Made by a program: the position numbers and the translations under genes. From contig NZ_JACHOU010000002.1 of NCBI RefSeq assembly GCF_014206975.1, positions 248,001-312,000 of the forward strand: a stretch of DNA of 64,000 nt, read 5' to 3'. The notes under the pieces are model-generated. The model ran no database searches and was not told the origin of the DNA. It saw only the letters and a list, made by a program, of their open reading frames with translations. Origin of the DNA: Aminobacter aganoensis. GTDB lineage: Bacteria; Pseudomonadota; Alphaproteobacteria; Rhizobiales; Rhizobiaceae. Positions 19,874 to 28,008 of the stretch are shown one piece after another; positions within the stretch are counted from its first letter, which is position 1; every line of letters starts with the position of its first letter.

Positions 19874-20222
19874 AACTCTCCCCTGGCCTGCTGGCCCGGG
19901 CGTTCAACCTGTCTTTGGTGAAGAAGAGGCGAAAACGTCCTGACCAGCGCGAACGCTAGCCAATAATGCAAATGCCGGAAATGGCGAAAGACGTTTTCAT
20001 CGGCGGCTTTATCGCCTCGCGGGCCTGTTGCCGTCAAGACGCTGCGTCACGAAACTTTACCGCGCCGACCGGAACGGAAGCAGTACTGAAACAATTTGTT
20101 AAATATCCCGGCACTGTAATGAAACATTGCCCGGATAAAAGGCGCCGCATGCCACGAATTCGACCAAATCAGTGAGCATTTGCAGCCGCTCTCAACAGAA
20201 GTTGACGCAAGGGAAGAGAACG
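19874..20222. other. intergenic region, no gene seen
   Basis: The 349 bases between cysS (minus) and the small 51-codon gene (plus) should contain both promoters. The centre is richer in A/T than its surroundings, especially near 20085-20145. I find no convincing ORF, RNA gene or long palindrome in it. A short open frame at 19966 has no ribosome-binding site and no recognisable product. Confidence 0.5.
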
Positions 20223-20378
20223 ATGAAACGAAAACAATCCGAACAGGACCGAGCGCGTAGCCAGTACGCCGAACTCACCAAGCACTACCGGGCCATCGGC
20301 CCCGCAGCAATCCTGGCCGCACTGATCTGCGCGCCGAAGAAAGACAAGCAGTCTTCCAAGCTAGGCAAGGCGGCTTAA
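20223..20378 (+). CDS. small basic hypothetical protein (51 aa)
   Basis: The product is MKRKQSEQDRARSQYAELTK followed by a short hydrophobic patch (IGPAAILAALICA) and a basic tail with KKDK. AAGGGAAGAG at about 20209-20219 makes a good ribosome-binding site for the ATG at 20223; the longer frame from 20172 has none. The hydrophobic patch is too short for a secure membrane span. Its 3' end overlaps the convergent LysE gene by 18 bases. No function can be assigned. Confidence 0.6.
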   Translation: MKRKQSEQDRARSQYAELTKHYRAIGPAAILAALICAPKKDKQSSKLGKAA

Positions 20379-20981
20379 GAGGCTCAAGCCGATCGCGGCC
20401 ATCACAAGGCCGATCAGCAGATCGAGCACGCGCCACGCGGACGGCCGGGCAAAGACCGGCTCGAGCAGCCGGGCGCCATACCCGAGCCCGAAGAACCACA
20501 CGAACGATGCTGTTGCAGCGCCCAGCCCATAGGCAAGGCGCGCCTGACCTTCATAGGCGGCCGACAGGCCGCCGAGCAGAACCACCGTGTCGAGATAGAC
20601 ATGCGGGTTGAGGAAGGTGAAGGCGAGGCACGCGGCGATCGCCGGCCACAATCTGGTTTCGCCGCTCTTGGCGGCCTTGAGCACCTCGGGCTTCAGGGCC
20701 CGGCGGAAGGCGATGGTCGCATAAGCGAACAAAAACAGCGCTCCGCCCACCGTCACGGCCATGATCAGCCGCGGCGACTGGGCGATCAGCGTCCCGAGCC
20801 CGGCGACGCCGGCCGCGATCAGCAAGGCGTCTGAGGCCGCACAGATCAGGCTCAGGATGAAGACGTGCTGGCGCAGCAATCCCTGGCGCAAGATGAATGC
20901 ATTCTGCGCGCCGATCGCGATGATCAGCGACGCACCGAGCAGGAAACCGGAAATGACGGCGGAAAGGACTGGCGTGGACAC
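20361..20981 (-). CDS. LysE/ArgO family amino-acid exporter
   Basis: A 206-residue inner-membrane protein with about six hydrophobic segments. The N-terminus GFLLGASLIIAIGAQNAFILRQGLLRQH is the hallmark of LysE/ArgO exporters of basic amino acids. The family's typical regulator gene is not adjacent. The last 18 bases overlap the convergent small gene. Confidence 0.92.
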   Translation of the reverse strand: MSTPVLSAVISGFLLGASLIIAIGAQNAFILRQGLLRQHVFILSLICAASDALLIAAGVAGLGTLIAQSPRLIMAVTVGGALFLFAYATIAFRRALKPEVLKAAKSGETRLWPAIAACLAFTFLNPHVYLDTVVLLGGLSAAYEGQARLAYGLGAATASFVWFFGLGYGARLLEPVFARPSAWRVLDLLIGLVMAAIGLSLLSRLA

Positions 20982-21001
20982 GCCGACTTTCTAGCGTCCG
21001 A

Positions 21002-21781
21002 TCAAAACAGTTTCATCTGGTCGTCGTCGCTGGACTTACGCTTTTCCACTTTTGGCTTTGCCGCCTTCTCCGGTGCCGCTTCCGGCAGCGGCTCGACGCG
21101 GTCCTGGATCTCGGGGCCGACATTGGCCACCTTGTTGACCATCTCGGAGACCGGGATCTGCTCGAAAAAGTCTGGCTGCGCCGGCCGCATCAGTTCGGCA
21201 ACGTCGCGCGGCTCCCGGGTGCGGCAGTCGAGCCAGCGAGCAAAATCTTCCGGCTGGATCACCACCGGCATGCGGTCGTGGATGTGCAGGATGTCGGCGC
21301 TGGCGCCGGTGGTCAGGATCGCCGCCGTGTCGATCTCCGAGCCGCCCGGCTCGCTCCAGGTTTCCATCAGACCGGCAAGCGCCACCAGCCCGCCCTTGCG
21401 CGGCCTCAGCCAATAGGGCTGGCGGCGGTTGCCCGGCAGCTTTTTCCACTCATAGAAGCCAGATACCGGGATCAGCGCCCGCCGGTGGCGCATCGCGGTC
21501 TTGAACGACGCCTTGTCGATCGCCGATTCGGAACGCGCGTTGAACAGCAGCGGCATGTCGCCGGGGTTCTTGGTCCAGGCCGGAATCAGCCCCCACCGCG
21601 CCAGCATCGCCATGCGGTCGGGCAGGTTCGAGCCCGGCGGGCGCTGCGGCCCGGCCATCACCACCAGGATCGGCTGCGTCGGCGCCACGTTGTAGCGCGG
21701 CGGAAAGCTTTCGAGGTCGCCGACACCGACAAAGGCTGCCGTCTCCTCGGGCGAGGCTATAACCGCTATTCGTCCGCACAT
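21002..21781 (-). CDS. SOS response-associated peptidase (SRAP, YedK/HMCES type)
   Basis: A 259-residue protein that forms a protective thiazolidine crosslink with abasic sites in single-stranded DNA. The chemistry needs Cys2 exposed after Met removal; the ATG at 21781 gives MCGRIAVIAS, so the GTG at 21787 is rejected. Other active-site motifs are FNARSE, GFYEWKK and HDRMPVVI. The C-terminal tail is Lys/Glu-rich and low-complexity. It is divergent from the Nudix gene; no LexA box was recognised in the 116-base gap. Confidence 0.93.
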   Translation of the reverse strand: MCGRIAVIASPEETAAFVGVGDLESFPPRYNVAPTQPILVVMAGPQRPPGSNLPDRMAMLARWGLIPAWTKNPGDMPLLFNARSESAIDKASFKTAMRHRRALIPVSGFYEWKKLPGNRRQPYWLRPRKGGLVALAGLMETWSEPGGSEIDTAAILTTGASADILHIHDRMPVVIQPEDFARWLDCRTREPRDVAELMRPAQPDFFEQIPVSEMVNKVANVGPEIQDRVEPLPEAAPEKAAKPKVEKRKSSDDDQMKLF

Positions 21782-21897
21782 CGGCACATATCCCGCTTCA
21801 TCGCCTGAAAGTGGCGATGGATCGCACGCGCCGCAACCGCTAAAGCGGATATGGCCGGCTGTTCCACAATGGAACGCCTCGTCCGAGGCGAATGTTG

Positions 21898-22320
21898 ATG
21901 ACCGAAGCGAAAATTGTCCCTGCCGTCTCGGTCGCCGTGCTGCGCGACCGCTCGATCATGCTGGTGCGGCGCGGCCGCGCGCCGTCGAAGGGGCTGTACG
22001 CCTTCCCCGGCGGGCGTGTCGAACAGGACGAAACGCTTGAGGCCGCCGCCCGTCGCGAACTGATGGAAGAGACAGGCATAGAGGTCGGCACGCTTGTTGC
22101 CCTGCGCAAAATCCTGATCGACAGCCGCGACGACGGCGGCGCGGTCTACCTGCTCACGGTGTTCGGCGCGCGCCATGCGGGTGGCCAACCGGTCGCCGCC
22201 GATGACGCCGACGAAGCCGCCTTCTTCGACCTCGCCGAGATCGAGCGCCTGCCTCTGACCGATTCGACACTGGAGATCGTGCTCGAACTGCTCGACGGCA
22301 CCGTCACCCTACTCGCATAG
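21898..22320 (+). CDS. Nudix hydrolase
   Basis: A 140-residue phosphohydrolase with an intact Nudix box: GGRVEQDETLEAAARREL followed by MEETGIEV, fitting GX5EX7REUXEEXGU. The N-terminal beta strands (PAVSVAVLRDRSIMLVRRGR) are typical of MutT/ADP-ribose-type enzymes. A GAGG at 21885-21888 is 9 bases before the ATG at 21898; an ATG at 21892 is only 3 bases from it and is less likely. Substrate unknown. The TIGR02301 gene follows on the same strand. Confidence 0.88.
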   Translation: MTEAKIVPAVSVAVLRDRSIMLVRRGRAPSKGLYAFPGGRVEQDETLEAAARRELMEETGIEVGTLVALRKILIDSRDDGGAVYLLTVFGARHAGGQPVAADDADEAAFFDLAEIERLPLTDSTLEIVLELLDGTVTLLA

Positions 22321-22378
22321 CGTTGGATAGCCGCGCCGCCGGCCTTGCGGCAGACAAATTGTTTCGCCACAAAAGCTT

Positions 22379-22756
22379 ATGAGCCGCGCCTCGACCATGC
22401 TGATTGCCATGACGCTTGCCGCAAGTACCGTGCTTGCCGCCCCGGCGCGGGCCGTCGACGCACCGTTCGAACCGGGCCTCCTCAGGCTTGCCGAGGTTCT
22501 GGGCTCGCTGCATTTCCTGCGCAATCTCTGCGGCGAGAAGGGCACCCAATGGCGCGGCGAGATGGAAAAGCTGCTGCAGGCCGAAAACCCCTCGCCCGAC
22601 CGCCGCGCCCGCTTCATCGCGTCCTTCAACCGCGGCTACCGGTCGTTCGACGGCACCTACACCGCCTGCACGCCATCGGCGACCGAAGCCATCGGCCGCT
22701 ACATGAAGGAAGGCGAAGCGCTCAGCCGCGACATCGCCTCCCGCTACGGTAATTAA
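22379..22756 (+). CDS. TIGR02301 family exported protein
   Basis: A 125-residue protein with a signal peptide (MSRASTMLIAMTLAASTVLA, cleavage likely near AARAVDA). The mature part, with LLRLAEVLGSLHFLRNLCG, FIASFNRGYRSFDGTYTAC and two conserved cysteines, matches the pattern of a family found only in Rhizobiales and relatives. Its function is not known. It lies 58 bases behind the Nudix gene, possibly in the same transcript. Confidence 0.82.
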   Translation: MSRASTMLIAMTLAASTVLAAPARAVDAPFEPGLLRLAEVLGSLHFLRNLCGEKGTQWRGEMEKLLQAENPSPDRRARFIASFNRGYRSFDGTYTACTPSATEAIGRYMKEGEALSRDIASRYGN

Positions 22757-22889
22757 CAGGCTATTTACTTTCCCGGCATTGCCTGCCGTACACGGACGGG
22801 CGATTGTGCTAGGTGTCTTAACGGGACATTAAAGGGATAGCTCAAGTTGATCCGAATCAACGGGTCGCTTGGCAGGGTGAAAGACCGAA

Positions 22890-23147
22890 ATGGAACAAAG
22901 CGTAAGCGACATCGACGCCCTGGTCCGGGAAGAAAAGCGCCTGACCGCCGTCGAGAGCCACAACGAGGCATGGGCCGAGGGCCTCTCCGCCGGCATCGAG
23001 CCCGAGATCATCGCCGAAGCCGCCCTTGCCACCGCTTTCGCCGAGATCGTGGCCGCCAATGGCGAGCGCGCGGCGCTGGCCATGCTCGATCGCATGCGCG
23101 CCAAGGTCGAGGCCGGCGAGTTCGAGCCGCTGCGCCTGCGGCATTGA
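22890..23147 (+). CDS. conserved hypothetical protein (85 aa)
   Basis: An acidic, Ala/Glu-rich helical protein (MEQSVSDIDALVREEKRL, then GIEPEIIAEAALATAFAEIV). It has no signal peptide, membrane segment or cysteine. Codon use follows the high-GC pattern of its neighbours and the frame is well formed, so I take it as real. The segment GIEPEIIAEAAL...VAANGERAA recalls small alphaproteobacterial helical proteins, but I cannot name the family. Confidence 0.65.
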   Translation: MEQSVSDIDALVREEKRLTAVESHNEAWAEGLSAGIEPEIIAEAALATAFAEIVAANGERAALAMLDRMRAKVEAGEFEPLRLRH

Positions 23148-23330
23148 GCGCTCTCCCGGTTCTTTGACTAGCCGACACGGTTTCGGCATCATGCCGGCAC
23201 ATCACTGGCATCGGCCTGCGAACCGAATCGTTTTTCGGCGCGCACGATGCGCAGGTTTTGCAGTTTAGGGGCGCCAATCGGGTATCCGGATCGGATGCGC
23301 GGCGCCCGGGAAGACCGGAGCGTAGTTCTG

Positions 23331-24152
23331 ATGCGGCCAAAGACTGAAATTGCGGCCCGCGGCGCATTGCGCATCGCGGCTTTCGGCCTTGCCGCTTCGT
23401 TTGCCTTTTCTCTGACCGCCGCCACCAGCGCGCTCGCGCTGAGCGAAATCAAGCGCGAAGAGATTCCGGCCCCCGCCACCCCGTCCACTCCGACGACGGA
23501 TGGAGAGGCCGCGCCCGAGAATTCGGTGCCGATCCCCGACCCGATCCAGACACCCCCGGCCGCCAATGCACCTGCCGGCACCGAGGAGGCGCCCGAGGAT
23601 CAACCTGCCGAGCCGCAGGACGGCACGCCCACGGAGCCTGACGCGACGGGGCCTGCCACGCCGCATCTCGATCCCGACGGCCCCCTGCCCGAGATCGTCT
23701 ACGACCTCAGCCGACTGCCCGAGCCGGTGGCCCGCATGCGCAACCTGCTCGTCGAGGCGGCCAAGACCGGCGACATCGAAAAGCTCCGGCCGCTGATCGG
23801 TCAGGGCGATGCCATGCCGCAACTGTCGTTCGGCGAGATCGAGGGCGACCCGATCGCCTTCATCAAGAGCCTGTCCGGCGACGGCGAAGGCCAGGAACTG
23901 CTGGCGATCATGGAAGAAGTGCTGAACGCCGGCTACGTGCATCTCGGCGAAGGCACCGACGAGGATCTCTATGTCTGGCCCTACTTCTTCGGCATCCCGC
24001 TCGACAAGCTCGACGCGCGCCAGAAGGTCGAACTGTTCAAGATCGTGACGGCCGGCGATTACGAGGACATGAAGCAGTACGGCACTTACGTGTTCTACCG
24101 CCTCGGGATCACGCCGGACGGCCGCTGGGCGTTCTTCGTCGCCGGGGATTGA
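23331..24152 (+). CDS. exported protein with Pro/Glu-rich linker, function unknown
   Basis: A 273-residue protein. The N-terminus (about 1-38, ending ATSALALS) is a signal peptide. Residues about 45-120 form a Pro/Thr/Glu-rich low-complexity linker. The C-terminal domain (about 128-273: RMRNLLVEAAKTGDIEKLRPL, LYVWPYFFGIPLDKLDARQK) is compact, acidic and ends in TPDGRWAFFVAGD. Start chosen at the ATG 23331 because the signal peptide begins there and CGGAG lies upstream; the frame is open further back to 23247. The domain looks conserved, but I cannot assign a role. Confidence 0.75.
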   Translation: MRPKTEIAARGALRIAAFGLAASFAFSLTAATSALALSEIKREEIPAPATPSTPTTDGEAAPENSVPIPDPIQTPPAANAPAGTEEAPEDQPAEPQDGTPTEPDATGPATPHLDPDGPLPEIVYDLSRLPEPVARMRNLLVEAAKTGDIEKLRPLIGQGDAMPQLSFGEIEGDPIAFIKSLSGDGEGQELLAIMEEVLNAGYVHLGEGTDEDLYVWPYFFGIPLDKLDARQKVELFKIVTAGDYEDMKQYGTYVFYRLGITPDGRWAFFVAGD

Positions 24153-24428
24153 ACTTTTTTCCTTCTCCCCACCCGCAGGAGAAGGTGGCCCCGGAGCATC
24201 TCTGTCTCGGTACAGACGCTCCCGTAGCCCTCATGGTGAGCTGTCGAACCACGAGGGCCCTGGGCAAATGCCGGCCTTCTCGTGGCGGTCTCAGCGTGCG
24301 CGACGGACTCCAGACAGTCAGCCCTCTGGATCAGAGTAATTGCGCGGACCACCGCCAGGCGCTTTCGTGGTTCGACAGGCTCACCATGAGGGCTACTTGG
24401 GCGTTGCCGCCGAACGTTCGTGGCGCGC
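24153..24428. repeat. intergenic region with a hairpin and a spaced inverted repeat
   Basis: Directly after the preceding gene, CCTTCTCC (24161-24168) and GGAGAAGG (24178-24185) form an 8-bp stem. Further on, 24227-24253 and 24366-24393 are inverted copies (27 against 28 bases, differing by a single C indel) separated by 112 bases. The arm sequence, around TGTCGAACCACG, is of the type scattered through rhizobial genomes. No gene is seen in the interval. Confidence 0.75.
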
Positions 24429-25760
24429 CTACCGCACCACCGCTTCCGAAAACTCCACCGCCCTGCCCTGCGACGGCGTGGTGATCTCGGCTTCCCACAT
24501 CACCCGGATGCCGCGGACGATGGTGCCGACCGGCCAGCCGGTGACCTTCTTGCCGTCATAGGGCGTCCAGCCGGCCTTGGAGCCGGCCTGGGCGTTGGTG
24601 ATGGTCTCGGTGCGCTTCAGGTCGACGACGGTGAAATCGGCGTCGTAGCCGGCGGCGATGCGGCCCTTGCGGGCCATGCCGAAAATGCGGTTCGGGCCGT
24701 GGCTCGCAAGGTCGACGAAGCGCTCCAGCGTCAGCCGGCCGGCATTCACGTGGTCGAGCATGATCGGCACCAGCGTCTGCACGCCGGTCATGCCCGAAGG
24801 CGAAGCCGGATAGGGTTTTGCCTTTTCGGCCAGCGTGTGCGGCGCGTGGTCGGAGCCCAGCACGTCGACGACGCCCTGTGAAATGCCGTGCCAGATGCCA
24901 TCGCGGTGGCGCGCGGAGCGCACCGGCGGGTTCATCTGCAACAGCGTGCCGAGCCGGGCATAGTCGTCCGAGCTCATCGTCAGATGATGCGGCGTCGCCT
25001 CGCAGGTGGCGACGTCCTTGTGGTGCTCGAGGAAGGCGATCTCCTCCGCCGTCGAGATGTGCAGCACGTGGATGCGGGCGCGCTCCTGCCGGGCGATACG
25101 CACCAGGCGCTCGGTGCACTGCAGCGCGGCGATCTCGTCGCGCCAGACCGGATGCGAGGATGGGTCGTTGTCGACGCGCAGGCCCTGGCGCTCGCGCAGG
25201 CGGAACTCGTCTTCGGAGTGGAAGGCAGCACGACGGCGGGTGTTGCGCAGGATCGAGGCAACGCCCTCGTCGTCCTCGACCAGGAGGTCACCGGTGGACG
25301 AGCCCATGAACACCTTGATGCCGGCCGCACCCGGCAGGCGTTCCAGTTCTGCCACGTCCTTCGCGTTTTCGCGCGTGCCGCCGACCCAGAAGGCGAAGTC
25401 GCAGTGCATGCGCGCCGTGGCGCGGCTGACCTTGTCGGCCAGCGCGGCTTCGCTCGTCGTCAGCGGGTTGGTGTTGGGCATCTCGAAGACTGCGGTGACA
25501 CCGCCTAGCACGGCTGCGCGCGAACCGCTTTCCAGGTCTTCCTTGTGCTCCAGCCCCGGCTCGCGGAAATGGACCTGGCTGTCGACCACGCCCGGCAGGA
25601 TGTGCAGCCCATGGCAGTCGATGGTTTCGCCGGCCGATGCGCTGCCGAGATCGCCGATGGCGGCGATCCGGCCATTGGTGACGCCGACGTCGCGGACGCT
25701 GATGCCGTCATGATTGACGACCGTGCCGCCCTTGAGGATGAGATCGAAGGTGGTAGCCAT
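24429..25760 (-). CDS. pyrC: dihydroorotase (class I)
   Basis: A 443-residue zinc amidohydrolase that closes carbamoyl-aspartate to dihydroorotate in pyrimidine synthesis. Metal ligands are visible in VDSQVHFREPG, the carboxylated lysine in GIKVFMGSS, histidines in EATPHHLT, and GSDHAPH near residue 305. The length and the GTVVNHDGISVRD start fit the long class I type rather than the E. coli short type. It could be called allantoinase by similarity, but DHOase is more likely. It is divergent from ygfZ, and pyrE lies about 33 kb away in this window. Confidence 0.87.
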   Translation of the reverse strand: MATTFDLILKGGTVVNHDGISVRDVGVTNGRIAAIGDLGSASAGETIDCHGLHILPGVVDSQVHFREPGLEHKEDLESGSRAAVLGGVTAVFEMPNTNPLTTSEAALADKVSRATARMHCDFAFWVGGTRENAKDVAELERLPGAAGIKVFMGSSTGDLLVEDDEGVASILRNTRRRAAFHSEDEFRLRERQGLRVDNDPSSHPVWRDEIAALQCTERLVRIARQERARIHVLHISTAEEIAFLEHHKDVATCEATPHHLTMSSDDYARLGTLLQMNPPVRSARHRDGIWHGISQGVVDVLGSDHAPHTLAEKAKPYPASPSGMTGVQTLVPIMLDHVNAGRLTLERFVDLASHGPNRIFGMARKGRIAAGYDADFTVVDLKRTETITNAQAGSKAGWTPYDGKKVTGWPVGTIVRGIRVMWEAEITTPSQGRAVEFSEAVVR

Positions 25761-25831
25761 GTCGCGCGTGCCCTTGTCTGGGAATTGCCTGCGGCTTACG
25801 TAATGGCTCTCCGAAATGCAAGATCAGGTCC

Positions 25832-26686
25832 ATGCCGACAGCCATCCTCGCAGACCGCGCCATCATTGATGTTTCCGGCCCCGATGCCGAGCATTTCCTG
25901 CAAAACATCCTGACGCTCGACCTGGATGCGCTGGGTCAACGTGAAGCCAGGCCAGGCGCGCTGCTCGCCCCGCAGGGCAAGATCATGTTCGATTTCCTGG
26001 TCTCGCGCAGCGGCGAGGATGCGCTCAGGCTCGAATGTCGCGCCGACATCGCTGACGATTTCGTCCGCCGCCTGACGCTCTACCGGCTCCGCGCCAAGGC
26101 TGACATTGCCAAGCAGGATCAACCGCTTGTCGCCGTCTCGTGGCAAGATGATTCAGCTGCCTCGCAATCCGATTCAACTGTCCGCGACAGCCGTTTCCAA
26201 GCCCCGGTCTTCCGCCACTACGGCGCAGTGCTCGAAGCCGGCGCCACCGAAGCCGACTGGCACGCATACCGCATCGCCAGCGGTGTTGCCGAGAGCGGCC
26301 CCGACTACGCGCTGGCGGACGCCTTCCCGCACGACGTGCTGCTCGACCAGATGGGCGGCATAGGCTTCAAGAAAGGCTGTTTCATCGGCCAGGAGGTCGT
26401 GTCGCGCATGCAGCATCGCGGCACCGCCCGCCGCCGCGTGCTTCTGGTCTCGGCCGATTCCGCCCTCCCCGCGCCCGGCACCGAGCTTAGCTCGGGCGGC
26501 AAGCTGGTCGGCACCCTCGGCTCGGTCTCGGGCAGGCACGGCCTGGCCATCGTCCGCATCGATCGGGTCAAGGCGGCGCTCGACGCGGGCGTCGAAATCA
26601 CCGCCGGCGACGTCGCGGTGGCGCCTGCCATTCCCGGCTGGGCCAGCTTCACCTATCCGGAAGCCGCCGGCGCGGAAGACGCCTGA
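25832..26686 (+). CDS. ygfZ: YgfZ/IBA57-type folate-binding protein for Fe-S enzymes
   Basis: A 284-residue GcvT-like protein. It carries the YgfZ signature KGCFIGQE near 180-187, with the conserved Cys needed for function. Homologues support the assembly or repair of certain [4Fe-4S] proteins together with a folate. The N-terminus PTAILADRAIIDVSGPDAEHFLQNILT is typical. Its stop TGA overlaps the ATG of the HD hydrolase gene (TGATG), so the two are translated together. Confidence 0.92.
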   Translation: MPTAILADRAIIDVSGPDAEHFLQNILTLDLDALGQREARPGALLAPQGKIMFDFLVSRSGEDALRLECRADIADDFVRRLTLYRLRAKADIAKQDQPLVAVSWQDDSAASQSDSTVRDSRFQAPVFRHYGAVLEAGATEADWHAYRIASGVAESGPDYALADAFPHDVLLDQMGGIGFKKGCFIGQEVVSRMQHRGTARRRVLLVSADSALPAPGTELSSGGKLVGTLGSVSGRHGLAIVRIDRVKAALDAGVEITAGDVAVAPAIPGWASFTYPEAAGAEDA

Positions 26687-27297
26687 TGGCCGACCGTCCC
26701 GGCGCCCCGCCGCGTGCCTGGCAGCGCATGTTGTCGGGCCGCCGCCTCGACCTGCTCGACCCCTCGCCGCTCGACGTCGAGATATCGGACATCGCCCACG
26801 GCCTCGCCCGCGTCGCGCGCTGGAACGGCCAGACCTCCGGCGATCACGCTTTTTCGGTGGCGCAGCATTCCTTGCTGGTCGAAGAGATCTTCCGCCGGAT
26901 CGTGCCGGCCGCCTCGCCGGATGCGCAACTCGCCGCCCTGCTGCACGACGCGCCGGAATATGTCATCGGCGACATGATCTCGCCGTTCAAGTCGGTGGTC
27001 GGCGGCGGCTACAAGGCGTGCGAGGAGCGGCTGCAGCACGCCATCCACGTGCGCTTCGGCCTGCCGGCCGAGATCGGCGCGGGCCTGAAGAAGGACATCA
27101 AGCGCGCCGACCAGATTGCGGCCTATTTCGAGGCAACGGTGCTGGCCGGCTTTGCGACGGCAGAAGCGACCGAGTTCTTCGGCCGTCCGCGCGGCGTCAC
27201 CGTCGACGGGCTCGACCTCGGCCCGCAGCCGGCAAAACGCGTGCAGGAGACCTTCCTCGCCCGCTTCGCGGCGATCGAAAAGCTGCGCTCGAACTGA
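26686..27297 (+). CDS. HD-domain phosphohydrolase (YfbR-like)
   Basis: A 203-residue enzyme with the HD metal site: H in DHAFSVAQHSL, HD in ALLHDAPEYVIGDMISPFK, and a later Asp in IKRADQIAAYFEA. It resembles the YfbR/HDDC2 branch of 5'-deoxyribonucleotidases. The substrate is unproven. It overlaps ygfZ by one base at TGATG, with which it forms a conserved-looking pair in rhizobia. The frame ends just before the convergent GST gene, with the stops adjacent. Confidence 0.88.
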   Translation: MADRPGAPPRAWQRMLSGRRLDLLDPSPLDVEISDIAHGLARVARWNGQTSGDHAFSVAQHSLLVEEIFRRIVPAASPDAQLAALLHDAPEYVIGDMISPFKSVVGGGYKACEERLQHAIHVRFGLPAEIGAGLKKDIKRADQIAAYFEATVLAGFATAEATEFFGRPRGVTVDGLDLGPQPAKRVQETFLARFAAIEKLRSN

Positions 27298-27924
27298 TCA
27301 AGCCGGCGGGATGAATTCCTGGCTGATCTCCTGGAACACCGGCATGGCCTCCAGCCCGGCAGACAGGGCCGCCAGCGCCGGAAAGTCGGTCATCGACACC
27401 AGGCCGGCATGGGCGTCGTTGATGAAGCGCAGCACACAGGCGACGCCGATGTCGGCATGGCCGATGCGGTCGCCGAACCAATAGTCGCTGTCCCTGCCGG
27501 CGCGATCGGCCTCCAGAACGCCCAGCACGTCGGTGATCTGCGTGCGGCAACGCTCCACCCAGACGGTCGACACCTCCTTGTGCAGCCGTCGCTCGTAGAA
27601 CAGGCTCACCGCCTTGTCGCCCAGGCCCATCGCCAGCGCCGAAACCTTCAGCGCCTGATGGCGCGCCGGTTCGGCAATCGGGAACATCGCCAGTCCGCCC
27701 GGCGCCAGGCTGTCGAGATAGTCCAAAATAGCATGGCTCTCGATCAGCACCTCGCCATTGTCGAGCACCAGCGTCGGCACCCGTGTCAGCGGGTTGTAGC
27801 GCCGGAGCTTGTCGGCGTCGCCAAACGCCGACCACGGCTCGTGGGTGAACGGAACGCCATAGAGCCGCAGCGCTATGCCGACGCGGCGGACGAAGGGGCT
27901 GTCATACTGGCCGATGAGGATCAT
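27298..27924 (-). CDS. glutathione S-transferase family protein
   Basis: A 208-residue cytosolic protein. A thioredoxin-like N-terminal domain (MILIGQYDSPFVRRVGIALR, then cis-Pro in TRVPTLVLDNGEVLIESHAILDYLD) binds glutathione, followed by a helical C-terminal domain. The catalytic residue is likely Ser9 in the DSPF segment. The class and substrate are undetermined. It is convergent with the HD gene. Confidence 0.9.
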   Translation of the reverse strand: MILIGQYDSPFVRRVGIALRLYGVPFTHEPWSAFGDADKLRRYNPLTRVPTLVLDNGEVLIESHAILDYLDSLAPGGLAMFPIAEPARHQALKVSALAMGLGDKAVSLFYERRLHKEVSTVWVERCRTQITDVLGVLEADRAGRDSDYWFGDRIGHADIGVACVLRFINDAHAGLVSMTDFPALAALSAGLEAMPVFQEISQEFIPPA

Positions 27925-28008
27925 TGTGCGTCCCGGAGCGAAACCTGTTGCGCGATACTACACGAGGTGGTGTCCCGATCCAGAAGTACGGCTCCGGCTT
28001 TTCATCCC

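Noticed and set aside
19966-20175. A 69-codon open frame upstream of the small 51-residue gene
   Set aside because: No ribosome-binding site, no recognisable protein pattern, and atypical composition for this genome.
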